Notes: a model not told the origin generated them from the letters alone. Shown: positions 26,027 through 35,958, counted from the first letter of the stretch. The stretch: 64,000 nucleotides of DNA from Mucilaginibacter tolerans (GCF_030519375.1 NZ_JAUMKB010000008.1:62001-126000), one strand, 5' to 3'. Translations and numbers: made by a program.

Positions 26027-29000
26027 CTAATAATTCAAATTCGGTCCCATCCAGCGTTCAACGTCTTTGACCGGCATGTTTTTGCGTTTAGCGTAATCTT
26101 CTACCTGGTCTTGGCTTATCCTGCCTAAACCGAAATATCTTGCCTGTGGATGTGCAAAATAGAAACCGCTGACAGCCGCGGTCGGTGTCATAGCCATGCT
26201 TTCAGTGAGCTGTATGCCGGTGTTTTCTTCGGCCTTTAATAAACCAAATAGAGTGAGCTTCTCCGTGTGGTCAGGACAAGCAGGATATCCCGGTGCCGGA
26301 CGAATGCCCTGGTATTGTTCCTTTATCAGGTCTTCATTGCTTAGCGCCTCATTTTTGGCATAGCCCCAATATTCCCGGCGAACCAGTTCGTGCATTTTTT
26401 CGGCAAACGCCTCGGCAAGGCGGTCAGCTAATGCTTTAGCCATTATGCTATTGTAGTCGTCGTGGTCTTTTTCAAACTCCGCCACCAGTTCATCGCAACC
26501 TATACCGGACGTTACCGCAAAACCGCCCCAATAATCCTGTACACCGCTATCTTTTGGCGCGATGAAGTCGGACAAGGCATAGTAAGGTTCGCCTTTCACT
26601 TTTTCCGCTTGCTGACGCAGCGTATGTATGGTGGTTAAAACCTGTTTGCGGCTTTCATCAGTGTATAGTTCGATATCATCACCCACACTATTGGCCGGCC
26701 AAAAACCGATCACGGCATTTGCTTTTAATAGTTTTTCTTTGATGATCCTTTTTAACAATACTTGCGCATCATCAAAGAGTTTTTTAGCCTCAGTGCCAAC
26801 GTATTTGTCGTCAAATATTTTAGGGTACGATCCGCGCAGCTCCCAGGTATGGAAAAACGGTGTCCAGTCGATATAAGGGATCAGCTCTTCTAATGGGAAC
26901 GACTCAAACACCTTTGTACCTGTAAAGGTTGGCTTTGGCGGGATAGAACCATTCAGGTTGATCTGTAACCTGGAGTTTCGGGCCTCATCAATGCTTACAA
27001 AGCGCTTGTCCGAACGTTTGTTCAGGTGCGCTTCGCGGGCCTTGTCATACTCCTCTTTTATCGATTGGATGTAGCTATTGCGTGTTTCCCTGTTCATCAG
27101 GTTGCTGCAGACGGTTACGCTGCGTGATGCATCCAGTACGTGAACAACCCCATGATGATAATTAGGCGCCACTTTTACAGCTGCATGAATACGCGAGGTA
27201 GTAGCCCCGCCGATAATGAGCGGAATGGTAAACCCTTCACGATCCATTTCTTTAGCAAAATGGACCATTTCATCCAATGATGGTGTAATCAAACCACTCA
27301 GCCCGATAATATCTACCTGATGTTTTTTTGCTTCTTCAATGATCTTTTGGGGCGGAACCATCACCCCGAGGTCTATCACCTCGAAGTTATTACAGGCTAA
27401 TACTACACCGACAATGTTTTTACCAATATCGTGTACGTCGCCTTTGACAGTAGCCATCAATACTTTGCCTGCATTAGCCCGGCTTTCAGTGCTGTCTTCA
27501 CCGGCATCTATTACCCGCTGTTTTTCCAGCTCTATAAAGGGCAGTAGATATGCTACTGCCTTCTTCATCACACGCGCTGATTTTACCACCTGTGGCAAAA
27601 ACATTTTCCCGGCGCCGAACAGGTCACCCACTACATTCATTCCGTCCATCAGCGGTCCTTCGATCACTTCCAGTGGTTTGGCGAATTTCTGGCGTGCTTC
27701 TTCCACATCATCGTCCAGGTATTCGATAATCCCTTTTACCAGGGCATGCGATAAACGTTCCTCAACCGGGCCCTTGCGCCATTCTTCGTCTTTCACTACC
27801 TCTTTGCCCTTGCTTTTTACAGTTTCGGCAAATTCTACAAGCCGTTCGGTAGCATCCGGACGGCGGTTAAGCAGTACATCTTCTACTTTTTCCAGCAGGT
27901 CTTTTGGTATTTGCTCGTACACTTCCAGCATTCCGGCGTTTACGATACCCATATCCAGACCGGCTTTAATAGCATGATACAGGAATGCCGAGTGCATCGC
28001 CTCACGTACCACGTTATTACCGCGGAACGAGAAAGAAATATTACTTACCCCACCGCTTACTTTAGCCAGCGGCAGGTTTTGTTTGATCCAACGGGTGGCT
28101 TCGATAAAATCGACTGCATAGTTATTGTGTTCCTCCAGACCGGTTGCCACGGTAAGGATATTCGGGTCGAAAATAATATCCTGAGGGGGAAAGCCTACTT
28201 CATTTACCAAAATATCATAGCTGCGCTTGCAGATTTCTATACGACGCGCCAATGAATCGGCCTGGCCCTGTTCATCAAAAGCCATCACTACCACAGCCGC
28301 GCCATAGCTTAATATTTTACGTGCCTGCTCTTTAAATTTATCTTCCCCTTCTTTCAGCGAGATCGAGTTTACGATACCTTTCCCCTGCAAGCATTTCAAT
28401 CCGGCCTCGATAACCGTCCACTTGGACGAATCGACCATGATAGGCAGTTTGGCAATATCGGGTTCGGATGCAATGAGATTCAAAAACTTCACCATTGCTG
28501 CTTCCGAATCGATCATGCCCTCGTCCATATTCACGTCAATCACCTGTGCACCACCCTCTACCTGCTGACGGGCTACTACAAGCGCGCCCTCGTAATCCTC
28601 GCCTAAAATGAGTTTGGAGAACTTGGGTGATCCTGTAATATTGGTACGCTCACCAATGTTGACGAAGTTAGTTTCGGGCGTTACATTTACCGCTTCCAAA
28701 CCACTTAAGCGTAAATAAGGTTCAACCTCGGGTAGCGTCCTGGGCTTTGCTTTGGCTGCTTTTTCGGCAATACAACGGATATGTTCGGGTGTGGTACCGC
28801 AGCACCCGCCTACGATATTCACCATATTGAAATCCAGGAAATCCTCAATAAAATGCGCAGTTTCGTGCGGCATTTCATCATAGCCACCAAACTCATTCGG
28901 CAAGCCTGCATTTGGATAGGCAGAAATGAACACGTTGGCCTTTTCAGAAAGTTCCTGCAAATGCGGGCGCATTTCTTTGGCGCCTAAGGCACAATTCAAA

Positions 29001-29746
29001 CCAACTGACAACAGATCAGCATGGCGAACTGAGTTCCAGAAAGCCTCCACTGTTTGACCGGATAGTGTACGACCTGATGCATCGGTAATGGTGCCCGAAA
29101 TCATGATATTGCTGGTGCTCCGGTAAAAGGAACGATCCTTACCCGTTGCGCGGCATTCATGCTCATAGCGTTTTATTGCATAAATAGCCGCTTTGGCATT
29201 CAAAGTATCGAAGATTGTTTCGATCAGTAATAAATCTGAACCGCCATCAACCAATCCGCGCACCTGCTCATAATAAGCTTCGGCCAGGTCATCAAAGGTA
29301 ACGGCACGGAAACCCGGGTCGTTCACATCCGGCGACATGGACGCGGTACGGTTTGTCGGCCCGATAGCGCCGGCCACAAAGCGCGGTTTTTCAGGATGTT
29401 TCTTGTTGTATTCATCCACCACCTCGCGGGCGATGCGTGCACCTTCATAGCTTAATTCATAGCCCAACTCCTCCATGTGGTAGTCGGCCAGCGAAATGCG
29501 TTGCGTGCTGAAAGTGTTGGTCTCAATAATATCCGCGCCTGCATCAATATATTCCTGGTGTATGGCCTCGATCACATCCGGACGGGTAATATTCAGCAGG
29601 TCATTATTGCCCTTCAAGTCTGAAGGGTGATTACGAAACCTTTCCCCACGAAAATCCTCCTCGGTCAGCTGGTACCGTTGTATCATGGTACCCATTGCCC
29701 CGTCAATTACCAGTATGCGTTTCTCTAATTCTCTTCGTATGTCCAT
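26027..29746 (-). CDS. metH: Cobalamin-dependent methionine synthase
   Basis: 1239 aa from the ATG at 29746; the frame extends to 29806 but the extra residues come from an intergenic repeat. Domains: homocysteine-binding with the zinc Cys set ([17 protein letters not shown]) at about 1-330; methyl-THF/pterin-binding at about 360-620 ([15 protein letters not shown]); B12 cap and Rossmann domain with GDVHDIGKN near residue 760, where His is the cobalt ligand; and SAM-dependent activation at about 920-1239 ([15 protein letters not shown]). It makes methionine from homocysteine using methyl-THF from MetF. Expression is probably repressed by SAM through the riboswitch upstream. It requires cobalamin; no B12 genes are in the window. 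Confidence 0.97.
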   Translation of the reverse strand: MDIRRELEKRILVIDGAMGTMIQRYQLTEEDFRGERFRNHPSDLKGNNDLLNITRPDVIEAIHQEYIDAGADIIETNTFSTQRISLADYHMEELGYELSYEGARIAREVVDEYNKKHPEKPRFVAGAIGPTNRTASMSPDVNDPGFRAVTFDDLAEAYYEQVRGLVDGGSDLLLIETIFDTLNAKAAIYAIKRYEHECRATGKDRSFYRSTSNIMISGTITDASGRTLSGQTVEAFWNSVRHADLLSVGLNCALGAKEMRPHLQELSEKANVFISAYPNAGLPNEFGGYDEMPHETAHFIEDFLDFNMVNIVGGCCGTTPEHIRCIAEKAAKAKPRTLPEVEPYLRLSGLEAVNVTPETNFVNIGERTNITGSPKFSKLILGEDYEGALVVARQQVEGGAQVIDVNMDEGMIDSEAAMVKFLNLIASEPDIAKLPIMVDSSKWTVIEAGLKCLQGKGIVNSISLKEGEDKFKEQARKILSYGAAVVVMAFDEQGQADSLARRIEICKRSYDILVNEVGFPPQDIIFDPNILTVATGLEEHNNYAVDFIEATRWIKQNLPLAKVSGGVSNISFSFRGNNVVREAMHSAFLYHAIKAGLDMGIVNAGMLEVYEQIPKDLLEKVEDVLLNRRPDATERLVEFAETVKSKGKEVVKDEEWRKGPVEERLSHALVKGIIEYLDDDVEEARQKFAKPLEVIEGPLMDGMNVVGDLFGAGKMFLPQVVKSARVMKKAVAYLLPFIELEKQRVIDAGEDSTESRANAGKVLMATVKGDVHDIGKNIVGVVLACNNFEVIDLGVMVPPQKIIEEAKKHQVDIIGLSGLITPSLDEMVHFAKEMDREGFTIPLIIGGATTSRIHAAVKVAPNYHHGVVHVLDASRSVTVCSNLMNRETRNSYIQSIKEEYDKAREAHLNKRSDKRFVSIDEARNSRLQINLNGSIPPKPTFTGTKVFESFPLEELIPYIDWTPFFHTWELRGSYPKIFDDKYVGTEAKKLFDDAQVLLKRIIKEKLLKANAVIGFWPANSVGDDIELYTDESRKQVLTTIHTLRQQAEKVKGEPYYALSDFIAPKDSGVQDYWGGFAVTSGIGCDELVAEFEKDHDDYNSIMAKALADRLAEAFAEKMHELVRREYWGYAKNEALSNEDLIKEQYQGIRPAPGYPACPDHTEKLTLFGLLKAEENTGIQLTESMAMTPTAAVSGFYFAHPQARYFGLGRISQDQVEDYAKRKNMPVKDVERWMGPNLNY

Positions 29747-29754
29747 TCTCTTAA

Positions 29755-29911
29755 ATTTGAGATGTGAGATATGAGATATGAGACCGGAAAACAGTTTATA
29801 ATCCAATCACAAACAGATATCTCAAATCATAGAATAGAGAGTCTTGACGCGAGGGAAAGAAGGTTGAAAAACCATCTCAAATCTCATATCTCAAATCTCA
29901 CATCTAAAAAG
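29755..29911. repeat. Inverted GAGATATGAG repeat flanking the metH leader
   Basis: Units of tttgagat/gtgagat/atgagat (29755-29785) and their complements ctcaaat/ctcatat/ctcacat (29876-29903) can pair over more than 20 bases, enclosing about 90 bases of leader between the riboswitch and the metH ATG. It is low-complexity intergenic repeat DNA; an effect on the mRNA is possible but unproven. Confidence 0.6.
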
Positions 29912-30058
29912 GGCTTATGTCGAAAAGTCGGTTGTATTGTCTGACTTTCGCTTATCTGTCCTATCCATTTTTGAGGCGGATAAGTAGAACGTAGCACCTT
30001 GTAAGCACAGGTTGCTAAGACTTCGCAGGGTCTAATCCCTCCGTCTTTCTCTATAAGC
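29906..30058 (-). promoter_or_regulatory. SAM-I (S-box) riboswitch with terminator-like hairpin
   Basis: On the minus strand the aptamer runs 30058 to 29950. P1 is GCTTAT (30058-30053) with ATAAGC (29955-29950). The core reads AGAGAAAGACGGAGGGA, then GACCCTGCGAAGTCTTAGC and AACC, then AAGGTGCTACGTTCTAC, matching the S-box consensus closely. Downstream, CGAAAGTC (29950-29943) pairs with GACTTTTCG (29929-29921) and a T run follows at 29910-29906, a possible SAM-dependent terminator. A second ATAAGC (29918-29913) could compete for the 5' P1 strand. It controls metH and probably metF. Confidence 0.92.
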
Positions 30059-30062
30059 AGTG

Positions 30063-30093
30063 CAAATTTGCACAATAATGTTGTAAAGTCAAA
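30063..30093 (-). promoter_or_regulatory. Promoter of the SAM riboswitch-metH transcript
   Basis: On the minus strand TTTG (30093-30090), 19-base spacer, CAAATTTG (30070-30063), seven of eight matches to TAnnTTTG. Transcription would start at about 30057, exactly where riboswitch P1 begins. The second box lies inside a perfect 14-base palindrome, GTGCAAATTTGCAC (30060-30073). Confidence 0.6.
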
Positions 30094-30191
30094 ATTGGGA
30101 AGGACTGTTAGTGTTGGGGAAGTGTCATTTTGGAAGCGGATTCAAATTAAGTTGTTTTGCGGGGGAGGTATTGTAAATCCTAACCAATGCA

Positions 30192-30707
30192 TTAGTTTTT
30201 CCAATAATTGCTATTTGCTAACTCGTAAGTCAGTTGATTAGAGAAATCCCCGTCAGATCCTACATGCAGATTATATGATTCGGTAAGATTACCGTTCCTA
30301 TATAACCAATATCTATTCTGATTCGAATTAATAACTAAACTGTCATTCAATCTTACTTCTTCGTTATTTTTCGCCTCCACACAATGAAAAACGATTAAGC
30401 CCTTGTTGCTGTTGATCTGACAATAGTCATAGTTATTATTGCTCGTTTGAAAATTGGCCCGGTAACTATTTCTTTTATTTGAACGAATTACATCACCTAC
30501 TAAAACAGGCTATCTACCATTGTTTGTAGGTATGATTTCTTTGATCTTCAATGTTAAAATTAGATTTAGGCTTTTAACGAATCTATCCGCAGCAACCTCG
30601 TCAGAACTTTTTGGCTGTAGGTAATAAAATATTGAAATAAACGCGAAACAGATGAAGATGAATAGAAACGGCCTTTTATTTTGTATTCTCAAATTTTCAA
30701 ATAGCAT
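30192..30707 (-). pseudogene. Hypothetical membrane-anchored protein interrupted by an amber codon
   Basis: Two ORFs in the same frame (30707-30510 and 30380-30192) are one coding sequence of 172 codons (including the terminal stop) broken by TAG at 30512-30510 after codon 65. The sequence on both sides of the stop is continuous protein-like text (KIKEIIPTNNGR, stop, PVLVGDVIRSNKRN), and the frame then stays open to NSNYWKN. The N-terminus has one TM (about 13-30). The downstream part looks like a small beta-rich domain. The gene is either inactivated, read through, or carries a sequencing error. No family recognised. Confidence 0.65.
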
Positions 30708-31164
30708 GATTAGCTAAAGTTGTTTAGGCAATTTTACTACTAAGGTAAGATATGTGGTGATATTATTAAAGAGTTCAGGCTGTTGTCGGTGTTAACACAA
30801 TATCATTCAGCCTATTTTCTTCCGGGCAGCAAAAGGCAAAGTAAACCGCAAAAAATGCTGCATGATTGGATTTCGAACGGAATCCTTTACCAAAGCAGGA
30901 TTGCACAACCCACCCACCCCGTCCTGCTTGGTTAACTATTAACTGACAGTGATCTAATCTGTTAGTTGCTTATCATTACGATAGCGGTAGCCCAAGTGCT
31001 ACAATAGTAGGAAACGAAAGCGTAATTCAACGCAACAGATAACGTATAAACACGGTTGATACTGTATTTGCCTATAGGTTAAATTTACAATTGTAAATCC
31101 ATCGGTAAACTTTGGTTTTAGGTCTCTTTTAATAAGTAAATATTTAACCTTAAAAAAACGAAAA
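30708..31164. other. Long spacer with a 16-base palindrome
   Basis: 457 bases without a convincing gene. The one notable element is a perfect palindrome ATTTACAATTGTAAAT (31083-31098), 66 bases before the 76-aa gene, which could be an operator. TTTG (31111-31114) and the AT-rich stretch at 31136-31147 may be a degenerate promoter. The remainder shows nothing I can name. Confidence 0.5.
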
Positions 31165-31395
31165 ATGAACAAACATGACATTGTTAAGAAACTTCTTGAC
31201 AGCAAAGCCGTTGACTTTAACGCAATCGGTAAAATGGTAGCAGAGATCGGCCCTTCACTTTCATTGGCAGATGAGCCATGGGAAGGATTCTGCGGAACCA
31301 TGCGCACATTTATCCACCTTTATCGTCTACCGGGGGTAAATTCGCCGGTGGAAAATATTAATACTCTTGCTGAGGTAGCAGGTGAATTACGGTAA
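31165..31395 (+). CDS. Conserved-looking 76-aa protein, first gene of a coupled pair
   Basis: 76 aa from the ATG at 31165, preceded by an A-rich leader. It is soluble and helical: MNKHDIVKKLLDSKAVDF, then IGKMVAEIGPSL, then a Trp/Cys-containing core (EPWEGFCGTMRTFIHLYR). It ends AEVAGELR. I do not assign a function. Its last 14 bases overlap the GTG start of the 422-aa gene, so the two are translationally coupled and probably work together. It has no signal peptide, and it does not resemble a known antitoxin or RiPP precursor well enough to call. Confidence 0.7.
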   Translation: MNKHDIVKKLLDSKAVDFNAIGKMVAEIGPSLSLADEPWEGFCGTMRTFIHLYRLPGVNSPVENINTLAEVAGELR

Positions 31396-32650
31396 TCCGG
31401 TCCAATCTGACAAAGCATCGGTTACCGGCTTCGAATACCGGGTACTGCATGCTTTGTCTTTCTCCAGGAATACCCTTGGCCTGCTGGCAGAGGAAGGATA
31501 CGATGACCCGGACACGTTACAGGATAAGATACTGCCCGAGAAAGTGATTGGTGAAACGGCTTTTCTTTTATATGCAGCGTCGTTAGTTGAACACGCGGCT
31601 ATAAAGGATAAAGTGTTTGAAATTGCGCAAATACTGGCACCATATGCACGCAGCAAAAAGATTCTCTTAGGAATATGTCTGTACCCGGCATTGGCTATAG
31701 AATTCGCACAGGCGCATGTTTTTTTAACCCGGATAGGCTATCCCGATAACTGTTTTGATAGAATGCTCGATAAAAGCATCAGTGCACAATCTCATTTCGG
31801 ACGCGAGCGGCCGCCGCATCGTATGCTGGAGCAGGAATGGGTGAAGCGGGTCTGGACCGGCAGCAACGAGCCGGCCGGGAAGCGTATTTCTGATATGATC
31901 ACAAATTCGGCGCTCTCATATCCCGTAGACCTGTTGCATGGCACGCGCGAAGACTTATACGCTTTTACCCATGCACTCATGTATGCCACTTGTTTTAATA
32001 TCTCCCCCTGGAAAATAGGAAAGAAAACAGAGTTGATTTTAGAAGAAGCTGAAGCGATGCTTGCCCGTTGTATTGACGAGCAGGATTATGATTTAGCCGG
32101 CGAATTGCTTTTAGCCTGGCCACTCACCGGTAGCGCCTGGAGCCCTTTAGCTGTTTTTGCTTTCCAGGTGCTGATGCGGGTGGAGGATGAGGCTGGTTTT
32201 TTACCATCGCCTGCAACGCGTATTGATACGCTTCAAAAGCTCGAGGGCGAAAAAAAGAAAAAATATTTACATGCTACCGCCTATCACACCGTCTACGTAA
32301 TGGGCTTGCTATGCTCAGCTTCTTTGCAAACAGGGATGAGGCCACCATCAAATATTTCTGCTAATAAACCCAGTCCAAAAATTCCTCAAAAAGTGCTTGA
32401 ATTTTTAAGGGCCGGAAACTCAAATCCCCACTGGTTGGCGGATTTTGACCAATTGGAAGAAAACGAGAAAAATCCATTGGCTGACTTGCTGCTAAATATT
32501 GCTTTATACAGGAGTGTGCAGCAAAAGCAATATGATAGAGTTTTTGAATTGATCCAAATAGCTTATGAAGAGAAGATAGGGAGCAGTGCTCTTGTAACCC
32601 AGGCAGCCGAACTATTGGGCAGGCTTAGCCAGCTAACTTCATTTGGATAG
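31382..32650 (+). CDS. Uncharacterised 422-aa soluble protein, second gene of the pair
   Basis: 422 aa, starting GTG inside the end of the 76-aa gene. It has no TM or signal peptide and is largely alpha-helical. Recognisable stretches include TGFEYRVLHALSFSRNT, EWVKRVW, a DLLHGTREDLYAFTHALMY segment rich in His/Asp/Tyr, and ARCIDEQDYDLAGELLLAWP. The helical, repeat-free composition suggests an alpha-solenoid or toroid-like enzyme fold (weak inference). It resembles uncharacterised proteins I associate with Bacteroidetes (perhaps the DUF6895 type), but I cannot confirm this. The cassette sits alone between the broken gene and tex. Confidence 0.75.
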   Translation: MNYGNPVQSDKASVTGFEYRVLHALSFSRNTLGLLAEEGYDDPDTLQDKILPEKVIGETAFLLYAASLVEHAAIKDKVFEIAQILAPYARSKKILLGICLYPALAIEFAQAHVFLTRIGYPDNCFDRMLDKSISAQSHFGRERPPHRMLEQEWVKRVWTGSNEPAGKRISDMITNSALSYPVDLLHGTREDLYAFTHALMYATCFNISPWKIGKKTELILEEAEAMLARCIDEQDYDLAGELLLAWPLTGSAWSPLAVFAFQVLMRVEDEAGFLPSPATRIDTLQKLEGEKKKKYLHATAYHTVYVMGLLCSASLQTGMRPPSNISANKPSPKIPQKVLEFLRAGNSNPHWLADFDQLEENEKNPLADLLLNIALYRSVQQKQYDRVFELIQIAYEEKIGSSALVTQAAELLGRLSQLTSFG

Positions 32651-32795
32651 AACTGCTTTTAAACGCCGCCTTTGTTGGGTGTTCCACATCGTTACAGGTG
32701 TTACACCTGTTCCATGTAACACTTCAAAATACTTTTAAACACCATTTCTCTTTCTGCCTAAAGAGTGGCAACTTCGCAATCCTTATTTTTGAGAT

Positions 32796-35054
32796 ATGAT
32801 CACTCACTATAAAAAAATTGCTGCTGAATTGTCTGTTGCCGAAAAACAGGTCAGCACCACTGTGGGCTTGCTGGATGAAGGCGCGACCGTTCCCTTTATT
32901 TCGCGTTACCGCAAAGAGCTGACCGGCAGCCTGGACGAAGTGCAGGTTGCTGCCATCCGCGACCGCATACAGCAACTCCGCGATCTGGACAAACGCCGCG
33001 AAGCCATCCTGAAATCGCTCGCCGAAATGGGCAAGCTGACCCCGGAACTGGAGAAGCAGATCAACGAAGCAGAGACAATGGTGCTGTTGGAAGATATTTA
33101 TCTACCGTACCGTCCAAAACGGAAAACAAGAGCCACCGCGGCACGCGAAAAAGGTTTGCAGCCTTTGGCCGATCTGATCCTGGAGCAAAAGAGGATTGAT
33201 CTCGAGCCGGAAGCAGCTAAATATATTGATGAGGAAAAAGGGGTAAACTCCGCTGAAGAAGCATTGGCGGGAGCAAGAGATATTATCGCCGAACATATCA
33301 GCGAAAATGCGGACGTACGTACCAAAATGCGCGCGCTATTTTTAGAGAAAGGCACTTTTCAATCAAAAGTTATTGCGGGCAAAGAGGAAGCGGGCATCAA
33401 ATACAAAGACTATTTCGACTGGACAGAGCCTGTAAAATCAGCACCGTCGCACCGCGTATTGGCTATGCGCCGTGGTGAGAAGGAAGAAATACTTTGGCTC
33501 GATATTCAGCCCGACGAAGATGAGGCTATCCAGCTATTGGACACTATTTTCATAAACGGCAATAATGAATCATCTCAACAAATAAAACTGGCGATAACCG
33601 ACGGCTATAGGCGTTTGCTGAAGCCATCGATGGAGACAGAGATACGGCTGTTCACCAAAAAACAAGCAGACGAAGAAGCGATACGTGTGTTTGCCGAAAA
33701 TGCGCGCCAGTTGTTAATGGCAGCCCCGCTTGGTCAGAAACGCACTATGGCCATCGACCCGGGTTTCCGTACGGGGTGTAAAGTGGTATGCCTGGATGAG
33801 CAAGGTAAACTATTGGAATATACTGCCATTTTCCCTCATACAGGAGCGGGTGGTGTAGTAGAAGCTGAGAAAACTACTCGTCATTTGGTGAGCAAATATG
33901 CTATTGAATCTGTCGCAATCGGTAATGGAACCGCAGGACGCGAGACAGAATTATTCATCCGCAACTTGAACTTGCCGTCAGTAAATATAGTGATGGTCAA
34001 TGAAAGCGGTGCATCCATCTATTCTGCATCCGAAGCTGCACGCGAGGAATTCCCGGATAAGGACGTGACAGTGAGAGGTGCCGTATCTATCGGCCGCCGT
34101 TTAATGGATCCCTTGGCTGAGCTGGTGAAGATCGACCCGAAATCAATCGGCGTGGGCCAGTATCAGCACGATGTGGATCAGAATAAACTCCAAAGCTCAT
34201 TGGATGATACGGTAATCAGCTGCGTGAATGCTGTTGGCGTGGAGTTGAATACAGCATCCAAACAAATATTAGCGTATGTATCGGGCCTTGGTCCGCAATT
34301 GGCGCAGAATATTGTGGATTATAGGAATGAGAATGGTGCTTTTAAACGCCGCGATCAGCTAAAAAAAGTAGCCCGTTTGGGCGATAAAGCTTATGAGCAG
34401 GCAGCAGGTTTTCTCCGTATCCGTGATGCGGAAAATCCATTGGATACCAGTGCAGTTCACCCTGAAAGATATAATGTGGTAGAGCAGATGGCGAAAGATC
34501 TGAAATGTTCGGTAAAAGATTTGATGAGCAATCAGCAATTGCGTAAAAGTATCCCGCTGCAAAAATATGTAACGGAAACCGTCGGCTTGCCTACGCTGAA
34601 CGACATTATGGATGAGTTAGCCAAACCTGGCCGCGACCCACGTGAACAATTTGAAGCCTTTAGCTTTACTGAAGGCGTAAATGCGATTACAGACTTGAAG
34701 GTTGGAATGAAATTACCAGGTATTGTAACCAACATCACCAACTTTGGCGCTTTTGTCGATGTCGGTGTTCACCAGGACGGTTTGGTTCACCTGAGCCAAA
34801 TCACGCATCGCTATATAAAGGATCCGAACGAAGTATTAAAGGTGCATCAGAAAGTGGAAGTGACCGTGACAGAAGTTGATGTGAACCGCAAGCGGATATC
34901 TTTATCTATGAAGGCTCATGAACCCCGTGAGCAGCAGAAGCCGCGAGAACAACCGAAATATCAGCATAAACCGGCACCAGAGAAAAAAGCTCAAAATCAA
35001 CCTGAGACCGATATGGCCATTAAGCTGGCTGCGTTGAAAGGGAAGTTTAAATAA
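32796..35054 (+). CDS. tex: Tex-family RNA-binding transcription accessory protein
   Basis: 752 aa. Order: N-terminal Tex domain (FISRYRKELTGSLDEVQ, 30-46), YqgF-like RNase H fold (MAIDPGFRTGCKVVCLD, near 322), helix-hairpin-helix region (KQILAYVSGLGPQLAQNIV, near 490) and a C-terminal S1 domain (VGMKLPGIVTNITNFGAFV, near 635). A Gln/Pro/Lys-rich tail follows. Tex binds nucleic acid and affects transcription and antitermination. The ATG at 32796 lies four bases after TATTTTTG (32784-32791), as for rnhB. Confidence 0.96.
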   Translation: MITHYKKIAAELSVAEKQVSTTVGLLDEGATVPFISRYRKELTGSLDEVQVAAIRDRIQQLRDLDKRREAILKSLAEMGKLTPELEKQINEAETMVLLEDIYLPYRPKRKTRATAAREKGLQPLADLILEQKRIDLEPEAAKYIDEEKGVNSAEEALAGARDIIAEHISENADVRTKMRALFLEKGTFQSKVIAGKEEAGIKYKDYFDWTEPVKSAPSHRVLAMRRGEKEEILWLDIQPDEDEAIQLLDTIFINGNNESSQQIKLAITDGYRRLLKPSMETEIRLFTKKQADEEAIRVFAENARQLLMAAPLGQKRTMAIDPGFRTGCKVVCLDEQGKLLEYTAIFPHTGAGGVVEAEKTTRHLVSKYAIESVAIGNGTAGRETELFIRNLNLPSVNIVMVNESGASIYSASEAAREEFPDKDVTVRGAVSIGRRLMDPLAELVKIDPKSIGVGQYQHDVDQNKLQSSLDDTVISCVNAVGVELNTASKQILAYVSGLGPQLAQNIVDYRNENGAFKRRDQLKKVARLGDKAYEQAAGFLRIRDAENPLDTSAVHPERYNVVEQMAKDLKCSVKDLMSNQQLRKSIPLQKYVTETVGLPTLNDIMDELAKPGRDPREQFEAFSFTEGVNAITDLKVGMKLPGIVTNITNFGAFVDVGVHQDGLVHLSQITHRYIKDPNEVLKVHQKVEVTVTEVDVNRKRISLSMKAHEPREQQKPREQPKYQHKPAPEKKAQNQPETDMAIKLAALKGKFK

Positions 35055-35077
35055 ATCAAAACGTAATAAAAAGTAGT

Positions 35078-35104
35078 GGGTGCCTCAGTGCGACACCCTT
35101 TTTA
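35078..35104 (+). terminator. Terminator after tex
   Basis: gggtg (35078-35082) pairs with caccc (35094-35098), followed by six T. It lies between tex and the convergent Lrp-type gene. Confidence 0.55.
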
Positions 35105-35131
35105 TTTCGTCCCAATAAAAGCTTTGTAGAA

Positions 35132-35608
35132 TTACTCCAAAGTAATCTGTCTTCTGATGCTTTCTTCCAGCGAGATAAAAGTCTCGGTGCGCTGGATGCC
35201 CTTTACACTTTGGATGTGCTCGTTCAGTACCTCACGCAGGTGATTAGTATCATGGCAAACGATCTTGGCAAAGATGCTGTAGCCGCCTGTAGTGTAATGC
35301 AGCTCTACAATTTCCTTGATGCTTTTCAACTGTTTTACGGCCTCGTGGTATTGAGATCCCTTCTCGAGATAAATACCCAGGAAGGCAGTAATATCGTAGC
35401 CCAGTTTCTGCGGATCAACCTCCAGACTGGCGCCTTTGATAACCCCCATTTCCTCTAATTTTTTCATGCGAACGTGGATGGTTCCGCCGGAAACGATCAA
35501 CTCTTTGGCTATTTCGGTATAGGGAGTTGTCGCATTTTTCATCAAAATCGACAAAATTTGAATGTCGAGATTATCAATTTCTAAATTTTGAGCTTTTCTG
35601 TGGGACAT
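35132..35608 (-). CDS. Lrp/AsnC-family transcriptional regulator
   Basis: 158 aa. N-terminal winged helix (LDIQILSILMKNATTPYTEI then ELIVSGGTIHVRMKKLEE, residues about 14-55) and a C-terminal RAM/ACT-like ligand-binding domain (DITAFLGIYLEKGS; ELHYTTGGYSIFAKI). It acts as an amino-acid-responsive regulator in octameric assemblies. It is transcribed divergently from the tRNA-like pair; the shared 150-base region is very AT-rich, which suits Lrp-type binding, but no specific site can be called. The effector amino acid is unknown. Confidence 0.93.
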   Translation of the reverse strand: MSHRKAQNLEIDNLDIQILSILMKNATTPYTEIAKELIVSGGTIHVRMKKLEEMGVIKGASLEVDPQKLGYDITAFLGIYLEKGSQYHEAVKQLKSIKEIVELHYTTGGYSIFAKIVCHDTNHLREVLNEHIQSVKGIQRTETFISLEESIRRQITLE

Positions 35609-35681
35609 AAATTTTAAATTCTCTATTTAAATACAAGTTTAATTAAAATAAAATTAAAAATAAAAATATTTTATTGAAATA

Positions 35682-35713
35682 TTTGCAAGAAATTGATTGT
35701 CCCATTAAATTTG
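35682..35713 (+). promoter_or_regulatory. Strong promoter of the tRNA-like genes
   Basis: TTTG (35682-35685), 20-base spacer, TAAATTTG (35706-35713): a complete match to the Bacteroidetes -33/-7 consensus. It is 49 bases before the first tRNA-like gene, and there is no ORF between. Confidence 0.7.
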
Positions 35714-35761
35714 TAATAAGCATTTAGATATTATCTACCGTTCTTTAAATGTTTACAATAA

Positions 35762-35874
35762 TGTTGGGTGGTGAAATTTTTGGCAGACACACCTCCTTGT
35801 CCCGGTGGCGGAGATCATGGGAAACCAGCTTGCTGGCTAACCACTCCTTGAAGGTTCGACCCCTTCCCCAACAG
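35762..35874 (+). tRNA. Atypical long-variable-arm tRNA, anticodon GUC, copy 1
   Basis: 113 bases. Acceptor TGTTGGG (35762-35768) pairs with CCCAACA (35867-35873), discriminator G (35874). D stem GTG/CAC with GG in the loop; T arm GAAGG-TTCGACC-CCTTC (35850-35866) is canonical. The anticodon arm CCTCC-TTGTCCC-GGTGG (35792-35808) has one T-T mismatch and anticodon GTC (35799-35801). The variable region (35809-35849) is 41 bases, far longer than a normal class II arm, and folds as GGAG/CTCC, TGG/CCA and CCAGC/GCTGG. The D arm looks Leu-like, but GUC, C38, G10 and G73 are aspartate identity elements. No CCA is encoded. Confidence 0.7.
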
Positions 35875-35958
35875 CTTAAGTCAAAGGTCTGAAGCCGTAA
35901 GTTGAGAGTCATTACTCCTTCTTTCAGTTTATGACTACAGACTCAGACTTAAATATAC

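Noticed and set aside
27339..27977. 212-aa plus-strand ORF inside metH
   Set aside because: Ser/Thr/Pro-rich shadow of the metH coding strand with no start context; metH is unmistakable.
29884..30075. 63-aa minus-strand ORF upstream of metH
   Set aside because: It lies within the SAM riboswitch; the RNA structure explains the sequence.
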